From Flavobacterium sp. (lineage in GTDB: Bacteria; Bacteroidota; Bacteroidia; Flavobacteriales; Flavobacteriaceae), in the NCBI RefSeq assembly GCF_039595935.1, contig NZ_JBCNKR010000006.1:620001-684000 (forward strand): a DNA stretch of 64,000 bases. The letters are read 5' to 3'. The translations under genes and the position numbers were made by a program. Below, piece by piece: positions 1 to 7,212 of this stretch (positions are counted from its first letter, which is position 1; each line of letters opens with the position of its first letter). The notes under the pieces were generated by a model. That model was not told the origin of the DNA. It saw nothing but the letters and a program-made list of their open reading frames with translations, and searched no databases.

Positions 1-669
1 GGAGGAGATTATACAACACAACGTGAAGTAAAAAAAGTATTGCTTGTTGCCATAACTTCAAATAGAGGTTTATGTGGTGCATTCAATTCAAATGTTATTA
101 AAGAGGTAAAAAACCGTGCTGAGTTTTATGCCGGAAAACAAGTAGATGTTTTTCCTATTGGAAAAAAAGGAAACGATGTTTTGGTAAAAACTTTTAAAGT
201 TCACGGTCATCATAATGCCATTTTTGATCACTTAACTTTTGAAAATGTTGCTGGAATTGCAGATAATTTAACTGCAAAATTCTTATCTGGAGAATACGAC
301 AGAATTGAATTAATCTACAATCAGTTTAAAAATGCTGCAACTCAAATCGTTCAAACTGAACAATTTTTGCCATTAGCGCCAATTAAATCTGATGCATCAG
401 TTTCTGCTGGAGATTATATTTTTGAACCTTCAAAAGAAGAAATTGTTTTGACTTTAATTCCTAAGTCTTTAAAAACACAATTGTACAAAGGTATTCGTGA
501 TTCGTTTGCTTCTGAGCATGGTGCACGTATGACAGCAATGCACAAAGCAACTGATAACGCAACAGCATTAAGAAACCAGTTGAAATTAACTTACAACAAA
601 GCGCGTCAAGCGGCTATTACAAACGAAATCTTAGAGATCGTAGGTGGAGCTGAAGCTTTGAATGGATAA
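1..669 (+). CDS. atpG: ATP synthase F1 subunit gamma, 3' part
   Basis: Gamma is the central rotor stalk of the F1 ATPase, turning inside the alpha/beta ring on the cytoplasmic face of the inner membrane. The frame is open from base 1, so the 5' end lies outside the window. The visible part begins GGDYTTQREVKKVLLVAIT and contains the conserved SNRGLCGAFNSN segment. It ends in the long C-terminal helix typical of gamma, including HGARMTAMHKATDNA, RNQLKLTYNKARQAAIT and NEILEIVGGAEAL. The stop at 667-669 is followed 22 bases later by a strong intrinsic terminator, so this is the last gene of the atp operon. Only the N-terminal helix is missing. Confidence 0.97.
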   Translation, partial: GGDYTTQREVKKVLLVAITSNRGLCGAFNSNVIKEVKNRAEFYAGKQVDVFPIGKKGNDVLVKTFKVHGHHNAIFDHLTFENVAGIADNLTAKFLSGEYDRIELIYNQFKNAATQIVQTEQFLPLAPIKSDASVSAGDYIFEPSKEEIVLTLIPKSLKTQLYKGIRDSFASEHGARMTAMHKATDNATALRNQLKLTYNKARQAAITNEILEIVGGAEALNG

Positions 670-690
670 GAAAAATACAACCATAAATAA

Positions 691-728
691 AAAAATAGCC
701 GACAAATAATTGTCGGCTATTTTTTTTG
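691..728 (+). terminator. Rho-independent terminator of the atp operon
   Basis: A 14-bp perfect stem (692-705 with 710-723; core AGCCGACAA/TTGTCGGCT) with a four-base loop runs into a T tract up to 728. It lies directly behind the atpG stop. Confidence 0.9.
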
Positions 729-767
729 GAAGTTTTCTTTTTTAAGAATGTCTATAAACAAGAAAAT

Positions 768-823
768 TTATAAAATGGTGATTCTCAATTTACCCAAAAT
801 TGAGAATCCATACCATTTTATAA
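768..823. repeat. Long near-perfect hairpin
   Basis: Two stacked perfect 12-bp stems, an outer one (768-779/812-823, TTATAAAATGGT) and an inner one (780-791/797-808, GATTCTCAATTT), are separated by a 3-base bulge on the right and closed by a 5-base loop. There is no clear T tract. It lies 40 bases after the atp terminator and in front of the tandem repeat. It could be a palindromic repeat element, a mobile-element remnant or a processed transcript. Confidence 0.7.
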
Positions 824-852
824 AATTATTGACACAGATTTTATCACTCTGT

Positions 853-1118
853 TGCTTTGTCTTTCATGGGAACAAACTAGCTTTATCAATCCCAATGCTC
901 TGTTTTTTTAAGGGTTACATTTCAGCAGAATCAATCCCTGTGCTTTGTCTTTTATGGGAACAAACTAGCTTTATTAGTCCCAATGCTCTGTTTTTTTTAA
1001 GGGTTACATTTCAGCAGAATCAATCCCTGTGCTTTGTCTTTTATGGGAACAAACAAGCTTTATCAGTCCCAGTGCTTCCTTTTTTATAAGGGTTGTATTT
1101 AGCTTTCTCAATCCCTGT
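853..1118. repeat. Tandem repeat, three units of about 88 bp (six half-units of about 44)
   Basis: Units start at 853, 941 and 1030, each with TGCTTTGTCTTT. Every unit has two related halves. Each half starts TGCTnTGTnTTT, then has GGG about 15 bases in and ATCAATCCC or ATCAGTCCC about 23 bases later, so each half could fold as a GGG/CCC-closed loop. The last unit is diverged at its end. The unit lengths of 88 and 89 are not multiples of three. The 113-codon frame over this stretch (748-1089) is therefore a by-product of the repeat and is not annotated as a gene. Confidence 0.85.
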
Positions 1119-1351
1119 GAAACAAATTTAAGAAAATACTGTTAAAAAAAAGTTACATAATTTTTAGCTTTAATTTATATATTTCACATGTGTATGATAA
1201 TTTTTAAATCTAATTGTATAAATAAGAAATGCGGTTTCGAACATTATTTTTATTAATTAAGTAGGTTTTTACCTATATTTGTAATAACCACTATTAAATT
1301 TAGCTAAGTCAATCCTTTTAATTACATTTGGATACTATATTTTTTTTCCAA
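1119..1351 (+). promoter_or_regulatory. AT-rich leader with a probable promoter -7 box at 1274-1281
   Basis: After the tandem repeat this gap holds only AT-rich sequence. TATATTTG at 1274-1281 fits the Bacteroidetes -7 consensus TAnnTTTG and would serve the acetyltransferase gene that follows. No good -33 TTTG is visible at the usual spacing. Confidence 0.45.
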
Positions 1352-1792
1352 ATGAAATTACGAGAACTTACTACTATAAAAGAGATGCTAGATCAGATTG
1401 AAACAATGCGTTTTTTGTATCCAAATCTTTCCTTAGAAAAATATGAAACATTTCTTTCTCAAATGATTCCTCATAATTATATTCAAATTGCTGTTTTTGA
1501 TGAAGATGTTTGTTTAGGGATTACGGGATGCTGGTCTGCAACTAAGTTATGGACAGGGAAATATCTCGAAATTGATAATTTTGTTGTGAATCCTAAATTT
1601 CGATCAAAAGGAATTGGAAAAATGTTGACCGATTATATTGAGCAAAAAGCGGTAGGTTTAGGTTGCAGCAGTATTGTTCTGGATGCTTTTTCAGGAAACT
1701 TTGCGGCACATCGTTTTTATTATAATCAAGGATATGGACCAAAAGGGTTTCATTTTGTAAAAGTTTTAGATGAAGATAAACTTACTAATTAA
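1352..1792 (+). CDS. GNAT-family N-acetyltransferase
   Basis: A 146-residue protein of the GNAT fold, which transfers an acetyl group from acetyl-CoA to an amine. The acetyl-CoA binding signature is clear: IDNFVVNPKFRSKGIGKML (the R-x-x-G-x-G loop), followed by GCSSIVLDAFSGNFAAHRFYYNQGY, where the NFAAHRFYYNQGY stretch is the usual GNAT C-terminal 'N-x-x-A-x-x-F-Y-x-x-x-G-Y' pattern. I chose the ATG at 1352; the in-frame TTG at 1328 would add eight phenylalanine-rich residues and is less likely. The substrate cannot be told. It stands alone, transcribed in the same direction as the operon downstream but 129 bases from it. Confidence 0.85.
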   Translation: MKLRELTTIKEMLDQIETMRFLYPNLSLEKYETFLSQMIPHNYIQIAVFDEDVCLGITGCWSATKLWTGKYLEIDNFVVNPKFRSKGIGKMLTDYIEQKAVGLGCSSIVLDAFSGNFAAHRFYYNQGYGPKGFHFVKVLDEDKLTN

Positions 1793-1921
1793 TAGCATGT
1801 TACGACCAGATGCAAAAAATATTTACATTTATATTTTTTGTATTTAGTAACTTTTTAACACTTAGTACGTATAACATTTAGAAACCAAGAAATATTAAAA
1901 TAATAGATCATCTAAAAAACA

Positions 1922-2590
1922 ATGGCAAAAGAAAATTTTAATTGGAAGAGCCTTTTTATTAATGAAGAACCTAACAAAGCCGATGAACCAGTAAAACCGG
2001 CAGCGCCAATTTTATCAAATACTGATAATAAATTTCCAACTCAACCTACAGATTCATTTCCGGGTAATGCAGTTACTAATCCTTTTTTGAACGAAATTTT
2101 TGAAGTATACAACAAAGGTTTCGAGTCATTAAATGTAGAAGGTTTTGATTTTTTCGAATTGTATAAATCTGTTATGGCAGTTGGTGTAACAAATCCACAA
2201 AGTTATCAGATGGCTTTTACAATGGGGAAAACAATTAAAGCCGACTTGAATAAAGAATTTCTTTTAGAAAAATCAGGTTTTTACATTAGTGAAATTGAAA
2301 AGGTTTATGCAAAATACGATACTGTTGGAAAAACTAAAAAAGCAGAATTAGATAGTAATATTACCAAAGAAAAACACAATCTATCTAAAAGTATTTCTGA
2401 ATTAGAAGCCAAAATCATTGAACTTCAAAAAGAATTGGAATCTAAAAAAGTGGAACTTCAAAAAGTTGATCCAAAAAATATGGAGCAGCTATCAGAAATT
2501 CAATTAAAAATGGAAGCCAACGATTTAGCAAAACAAAAACTATTAAACTCAATCAATACTGTAATAACAGGAATTAATCAATACTTATAA
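1922..2590 (+). CDS. Uncharacterised coiled-coil protein, first gene of a six-gene operon
   Basis: A 222-residue protein with no signal peptide or membrane segment, so probably cytoplasmic. Residues 1-55 are proline-, asparagine- and threonine-rich and probably disordered. Residues 60-125 look helical and include the aromatic run EVYNKGFESLNVEGFDFFEL. Residues 130-210 form a charged coiled coil (ISELEAKIIELQKELESKK). I recognise no named family. Its stop overlaps the start of the next gene as TAATG, so the two are translationally coupled, which suggests their products act together. It is the first of six co-directional genes running to 8730. A function cannot be assigned from sequence. Confidence 0.75.
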   Translation: MAKENFNWKSLFINEEPNKADEPVKPAAPILSNTDNKFPTQPTDSFPGNAVTNPFLNEIFEVYNKGFESLNVEGFDFFELYKSVMAVGVTNPQSYQMAFTMGKTIKADLNKEFLLEKSGFYISEIEKVYAKYDTVGKTKKAELDSNITKEKHNLSKSISELEAKIIELQKELESKKVELQKVDPKNMEQLSEIQLKMEANDLAKQKLLNSINTVITGINQYL

Positions 2591-3711
2591 TGGACAAATT
2601 CGAACAAGAAAAAAGCACTCTTTTATCATTACCAATTTTAAAACATTTTGATGAGTCTAAAGGAGAAATTGCTTTAAAATCTGGCGCGCTTAAAAAAGGC
2701 GAAAAGTCATTGTTTTTAGCTTTAGCATTAGGTTTGTTAGGAGTTGGAGGATATTTAATATGGACTTATATTATTCCGCCATTATTTACTATGCTTGGTC
2801 AGGCAATAGCATTATCTGCAACAGGAGTTTTTCTGGTTTTTCTGGTAATGATGTTTCCCGTAATTATGAAAGGACTTCGTTTTGCAACAAAAAATCTTCA
2901 TAAAGCTTTGATACAAAGTAATCCGTTTAATGAACTTGAAGAGCAAAAGCAAAAGATGATTAAGAACCGCGAAGTTTTTAAAAATACAAAAGCGAAGCTG
3001 AAAGGATTGAAAGGTGAAATGGAAATTGAAGCGAGTAAAGCTGAAAAAGAAGCAAAATCATTTCAGGAACAAGTTTTAAGTTTACAACGTCAGTCTGAAA
3101 GATTAAAATCGGCGATGGATGAAATGGTAAAACAAAATGGAGTTGGAGCTAAAGATACAGACGAGTATGTAGCCCTGCAAAGTGAACTGGCCAGAAAGTT
3201 AAGTGACTCGCAAAGAATTTCTACTCAATATGAGCAAAGTAAAAGTTTTATTCAGAAATATGGAGTTCGTGCGAATGTACTAGGAAAAATGGATAGAAAA
3301 TTGACTTTGGCCGGAACAGCAATCGATATTAAAATTGCTGATTTTGATGCCACTGTTACCATGCTTCAAAAAGAATATGAATTTGCCAGAAATGCTAAAG
3401 AAGCTACAGAAAGTGCCAAAAGTGCTATGATGTTTACAAAAGACTGGGAATTAGAATATGCGCTTGAAGTGGTAACTTCAACAATTGCTCAGGATATTGC
3501 CAAAACATCTGAAAACCTTATAGACATTGATGCTTTAACGTCTAAATATTCTGTTGATAATGACGAATTGTACTCAAGATTAGATTCATTGGCTGATGAA
3601 ATTAAAACTGGAGACAACACAATTCCAGACTCAACAAAATACTCAAGTCCAAATTATAAAATGACCAAAGAAGATAAATTATCGAGCGGCGGTTTTGGAG
3701 ATATTTTTTAA
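2590..3711 (+). CDS. Membrane-anchored coiled-coil protein
   Basis: A 373-residue protein. After about 35 hydrophilic residues come two hydrophobic segments (about 39-62 and 70-95, e.g. LALALGLLGVGGYLIWTYI and LSATGVFLVFLVMMFPVIM). A long helical, lysine/glutamate-rich region follows (about 110-300) with coiled-coil periodicity, as in KAEKEAKSFQEQVLSLQRQ. The tail is polar and ends GGFGDIF. The layout, a hairpin of two membrane helices with a long cytoplasmic coiled coil, resembles PspA- or LemA-like stress proteins only in general appearance; I see no diagnostic motif. Coupled by a TAATG overlap to the upstream coiled-coil gene and followed 25 bases later by the OmpA-fused binding protein. 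Likely a scaffold of the complex encoded by this operon (inference). Confidence 0.75.
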   Translation: MDKFEQEKSTLLSLPILKHFDESKGEIALKSGALKKGEKSLFLALALGLLGVGGYLIWTYIIPPLFTMLGQAIALSATGVFLVFLVMMFPVIMKGLRFATKNLHKALIQSNPFNELEEQKQKMIKNREVFKNTKAKLKGLKGEMEIEASKAEKEAKSFQEQVLSLQRQSERLKSAMDEMVKQNGVGAKDTDEYVALQSELARKLSDSQRISTQYEQSKSFIQKYGVRANVLGKMDRKLTLAGTAIDIKIADFDATVTMLQKEYEFARNAKEATESAKSAMMFTKDWELEYALEVVTSTIAQDIAKTSENLIDIDALTSKYSVDNDELYSRLDSLADEIKTGDNTIPDSTKYSSPNYKMTKEDKLSSGGFGDIF

Positions 3712-3736
3712 TAAATAAATTAATTGTAAAAATAAA

Positions 3737-5551
3737 ATGGGAAAAATTTTAAGAACAGAAAAGTTAACTACATTTTCTGAGTTATTAATTGTTATCGTAG
3801 CAATTGGTGTAATTTTAGGAGGAGTTTATTATATCTCTCCGGGAATTAAAACGGCTGTTTCAAAACAATTAAACGGAATAGATCTTAGTGAAACAGATGT
3901 TAATAACGTTACTAACGCTCAAAAAATAGCGCTTCCAAGTACAGAATTATCTACTGAAGTTTCTGGTAAACCGTTAGTAAGAATTGCTGCGTATGCATGG
4001 AATGCACAATCTGGAATTATTGTTTCTAATGGTGGACCTAAAACAACAAAAGGTTCTTTAATGGAAAAAAATGGAGTTAATCTTGAAATTATTCGTCAGG
4101 ACTGGCTTTCAGAATTACGTAACATGCAAATGAAATTTATCGAAGAATTTGATAAAGGTGAAGCTTTTCCAGATTCAGATAAAAGTGCTTTTGCAGTAAT
4201 AATTATGGGAGATGGTGCGCCTTTTTACATTAGTTCTGTTCAAAAATCTTTGAATGAAAAATACGGTAAAGACAAATACCACTTACAGGTTATGGGTGCA
4301 GTAGGTATGAGTTATGGAGAAGATAAATTGATTGGACCACCAAGCTGGAAATCTGATCCAAAAACAATGAAAGGTTCTGTTATATCTGCCGTTTTAGGAG
4401 ATGGTGACTGGGTTACAACTGTAAACTATTGTTTTGCAAACGGTTTAAAAGTAAATCCAGATCCTACAACTTATGATGCTGATGCAGTTAATATTTATCC
4501 TTCTGAAAATGATGATTATATTAAATCTGCTGAAGAGCTGATCAAATCTCAAACTACGGGATGGACAGTTACATTAAAAGAAGTTGTTGATGGTAAATTA
4601 ACAGGTAAATCTGTAAACAGAAAAATCGACGGTTGTGCAACATGGACTCCTGGAGATAAAACGGTTTTTGATAAACTTACAGGATTTGTTGATATTGTAT
4701 CGACAAAAGAGTTTAACAATCAAATGCCAACAACTATTATTGGTGTAAAAGAATGGGCAGAAAAAAATCCTGATATTGTTTCTAACATTTTAAAATCTGC
4801 ACTTACAGCTTCAAACCAAATGAAAAATTATGAAGACTGGAAAGTAAGAGCTTCTCAGGCAGTTGCGGATACTTACAAACTGGAAACACCAGAATATTGG
4901 TATAAAATGTTTAAAGGACAGCAAGGAACAAAAGGCGGATTGACTTATAACATGGGAGGTTCAAAAGTTTTCAATTATGCAGATGCTATGCAATATTATG
5001 GTTTATCTGATGGCGTAAACAGATATAAATCTGTATACAACCAGGTTTCGGGATATTTGAAAGAATTAAACCCTTTTGGATTCAACGAAAATGTTGGAGA
5101 AGTTGTGCCTTACGAGCAAGCAGTAAATTTATTTTTCTTAAAAAATATTAACGATATTGAGTCAACTTCTGCAGACAAAGCAGATTATAATACGCAGGCA
5201 ACAGAAGTTGTAGCGTCTGGAGAATGGAAAATTAATTTCAATACAGGAAGTGCAGAAATTTCTAACAGTTCAAGTAAAGAGGTTGAAAAAATCTACAACC
5301 TTCTTGTTCAGGCAGAAAACACAAAATTAACTGTAGTTGGTCATACTGATAATATTGGAAATCCAGATTCGAATTTGGCATTATCAAAAAGCAGAGCTGA
5401 AGCTGTTGTTAATTATTTAAAACAAAAAGGAATTCCTGCAAACCGTTTTCAGTTGATCGACGGTAAAGGTCAAAACGATCCAATTGCAGATAATAATACT
5501 GCAGCTGGAAAAGCACTTAACAGACGTGTAGTTATTACTTTCTTGAAATAA
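3737..5551 (+). CDS. Membrane-anchored ABC solute-binding-like protein fused to an OmpA peptidoglycan-binding domain
   Basis: A 604-residue envelope protein. Residues 15-34 (ELLIVIVAIGVILGGVYYIS) form an uncleaved signal anchor. Residues about 75-450 look like a NitT/TauT-type periplasmic binding protein (start VRIAAYAWNAQSGIIVSNGG; later TTIIGVKEWAEKNPDIVSNI), which fits the neighbouring TauC/SsuC-like permease and ATPase. Residues about 495-604 are a textbook OmpA C-terminal domain: HTDNIGNPDSNLALSKSRAE with the T-D-x-x-G, N-x-x-L-S-x-x-R-A positions, then GKALNRRV. The protein would therefore be tethered to the inner membrane at one end and to peptidoglycan at the other, unlike ordinary freely diffusing or lipid-anchored binding proteins. 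The ligand is unknown; the binding fold is inferred from length, context and partial resemblance. Confidence 0.8.
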   Translation: MGKILRTEKLTTFSELLIVIVAIGVILGGVYYISPGIKTAVSKQLNGIDLSETDVNNVTNAQKIALPSTELSTEVSGKPLVRIAAYAWNAQSGIIVSNGGPKTTKGSLMEKNGVNLEIIRQDWLSELRNMQMKFIEEFDKGEAFPDSDKSAFAVIIMGDGAPFYISSVQKSLNEKYGKDKYHLQVMGAVGMSYGEDKLIGPPSWKSDPKTMKGSVISAVLGDGDWVTTVNYCFANGLKVNPDPTTYDADAVNIYPSENDDYIKSAEELIKSQTTGWTVTLKEVVDGKLTGKSVNRKIDGCATWTPGDKTVFDKLTGFVDIVSTKEFNNQMPTTIIGVKEWAEKNPDIVSNILKSALTASNQMKNYEDWKVRASQAVADTYKLETPEYWYKMFKGQQGTKGGLTYNMGGSKVFNYADAMQYYGLSDGVNRYKSVYNQVSGYLKELNPFGFNENVGEVVPYEQAVNLFFLKNINDIESTSADKADYNTQATEVVASGEWKINFNTGSAEISNSSSKEVEKIYNLLVQAENTKLTVVGHTDNIGNPDSNLALSKSRAEAVVNYLKQKGIPANRFQLIDGKGQNDPIADNNTAAGKALNRRVVITFLK

Positions 5552-5564
5552 TTTTTAAAATACA

Positions 5565-5590
5565 AAAGGCTGTCTTAAGGGACAGCCTTT
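5565..5590 (+). promoter_or_regulatory. Intercistronic hairpin between binding-protein and permease genes
   Basis: A 10-bp perfect stem (AAAGGCTGTC/GACAGCCTTT, 5565-5574 and 5581-5590, 6-base loop) is followed by ATTATAAAAT rather than a T run. This looks like an attenuator or mRNA-stabilising hairpin that would keep the binding-protein message more abundant than the permease/ATPase message. It could also be a weak terminator. Confidence 0.65.
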
Positions 5591-5600
5591 ATTATAAAAT

Positions 5601-6371
5601 ATGATAAAATTTTTAACCCCTTTCGAAAAAATATCAAAAACAAATAAAACCCTTATTTTAATAGGGTGGCTGGTACTTTTGGTTATAATATGGTTTGCCG
5701 CCACGTCTGGCGAAAAACATTTGTTTCCCTCTCCGGGTCAGGTTTTAAAAGGTTTTGAGGAATTGTATAAAGAAGGATTAGTGGTGCATATTTTCAATTC
5801 TTTGAAATTGTGTTTCATTTCTATTTTCTTAGCAACATTGATTTCATTAGTATTAGCTTATTCATGGCCAATTCCGCTATTAAAGTCAGTTTCAGAATTT
5901 GTAACTAAATTTCGTTTTTTACCTTTTACCGGACTTTCTTTTTATATTACAATGATTATTCATGATGCAAGAATGATGCAGGTTTGGATTTTAGTAATTT
6001 TCCTGACTACATTTTTGACAACATCGTTAATTGCTGTAATTAAAGACATTCCGCAAGAAGAATTTGACCACGCAAAAATGTTAAAATGCACAAGGTTAGA
6101 AGTACTTTGGCAGGTAATTATTTTAGGAAGAATAGATTATGTGATTGATGTTATCAGACAAAATCTTGCCATAACCTGGATGATGCTTGTTACCGTAGAA
6201 TCTATCGTAGTAGCATCGGGAGGACTTGGTTTTTTAATAAAAAACTCAGATAAATTTATGAATACCGGACGTATTATTGCGCTGCAGATTATCATATTAT
6301 TAATAGGTCTTGGGTTAGACGCAGGAATAAACTATTTAAGAAAAGCCATATTCAGATATTCAAAAATATAA
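5601..6371 (+). CDS. ABC transporter permease, TauC/SsuC-like
   Basis: A 256-residue inner-membrane protein with about six hydrophobic helices, the first at about 17-35 (TLILIGWLVLLVIIWFAAT) and the last at about 226-242. It belongs to the binding-protein-dependent transport permease family (nitrate/taurine/sulfonate branch): the HLFPSPGQVLKGFEELYKEG segment is the family's usual FPSP entry, and the ATPase-contacting EAA loop is present as EEFDHAKMLKCTRLEVLWQV. It lies 49 bases after the OmpA-fused binding-like protein, with a hairpin in between, and 2 bases before the ATPase gene. The three together make a complete ABC importer by composition, but the tethered binding protein makes classical uptake doubtful. 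Substrate unknown. Confidence 0.87.
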   Translation: MIKFLTPFEKISKTNKTLILIGWLVLLVIIWFAATSGEKHLFPSPGQVLKGFEELYKEGLVVHIFNSLKLCFISIFLATLISLVLAYSWPIPLLKSVSEFVTKFRFLPFTGLSFYITMIIHDARMMQVWILVIFLTTFLTTSLIAVIKDIPQEEFDHAKMLKCTRLEVLWQVIILGRIDYVIDVIRQNLAITWMMLVTVESIVVASGGLGFLIKNSDKFMNTGRIIALQIIILLIGLGLDAGINYLRKAIFRYSKI

Positions 6372-6373
6372 TA

Positions 6374-7204
6374 ATGACACACGAATTTAAAGAAACGCTA
6401 TTATATGTAGAAAATCTTAGCGTTGCCTACGATGATACTATTATTATCAAAGACATTAATGTAATAGAAAAAGATGTTGTTCGCCCAAATGTAGATTGTA
6501 CAGGTCAGGTAATTGCATTTTTAGGAAGATCAGGCAGAGGAAAATCTACTTTTTTTAAAGCATTAACAGGATTGATTCCTTTAAACACTGGAAAAGTATT
6601 AATTAGAGATTTTGAAAATAGCGAGCCAGATGCAGCAAAACCGGTTAAAGAAGGTGACATAGGACTTGTAGATCAAAAATATACTTTGTTTAGACATAAA
6701 ACAGTTACTGAAGCTTTAAAATTTTCTTTAAGAAAAACAAAGCTTTCAGACACTGAAAAAGAATCAAAAATTAAACAATATTTGAAAGAATGGGGATTAG
6801 AAAATTGTGCAGACAAATATCCTAATGAACTTTCCGGAGGACAAAGACAAAGAACTGCCATTATTGAACAGTTGTTTTCGTCAGATCAATTTATTGTTTT
6901 AGATGAGCCATTTTCTGGTCTGGATGTAGGTAACATTCAGGAAGTAAAAAAAGCTTTCGATTTGCTTGGAAAATCTTCGGAGGTAAATACGGTTATTTTC
7001 TCTACGCATGATATTGAATTAGCTTTAGAATTAGCTCAGACAATTTACGTAATCGGACATCCTACAATTGATGGGAAAGTACAAAATTATGGAACCATTG
7101 TCGCTAAATACGATTTAAGAGACATGGGACTGGCTTGGAAAGATTATTGTGAAGATCACTTAAAATTATCAAAAGAAATTATACATCAAATGATGATTTC
7201 TTAA
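6374..7204 (+). CDS. ABC transporter ATP-binding protein, TauB/SsuB-like
   Basis: A 276-residue nucleotide-binding subunit pairing with the permease encoded just upstream. All key motifs are intact: Walker A GRSGRGKST at 51-59, Q-loop region DQKYTLFRHKTVTEAL, signature NELSGGQRQR at about 153-162, Walker B FIVLDEPFSGLD at about 172-183, and the switch histidine in FSTHD. The C-terminal 50 residues (from about DLRDMGLAWKDYCEDHLKLS) have no counterpart that I recognise in standard TauB. The gene starts 2 bases after the permease stop and ends 8 bases before the AAA+ gene, so the three are almost certainly one transcript. Confidence 0.92.
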   Translation: MTHEFKETLLYVENLSVAYDDTIIIKDINVIEKDVVRPNVDCTGQVIAFLGRSGRGKSTFFKALTGLIPLNTGKVLIRDFENSEPDAAKPVKEGDIGLVDQKYTLFRHKTVTEALKFSLRKTKLSDTEKESKIKQYLKEWGLENCADKYPNELSGGQRQRTAIIEQLFSSDQFIVLDEPFSGLDVGNIQEVKKAFDLLGKSSEVNTVIFSTHDIELALELAQTIYVIGHPTIDGKVQNYGTIVAKYDLRDMGLAWKDYCEDHLKLSKEIIHQMMIS

Positions 7205-7212
7205 ACAATTAT

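Noticed and set aside
748..1089. A 113-codon open frame in the gap after atpG
   Set aside because: It coincides with the hairpin and the 88-bp tandem repeat, whose unit length is not a multiple of three, and the predicted protein is just a hydrophobic read-through of that repeat.
853..1118. Possible CRISPR array
   Set aside because: The units are directly contiguous with no variable spacers, and there are no cas genes in the window.
1328..1351. TTG start for the GNAT acetyltransferase
   Set aside because: It adds phenylalanine-rich residues with no match to the family; the ATG at 1352 is a normal start.
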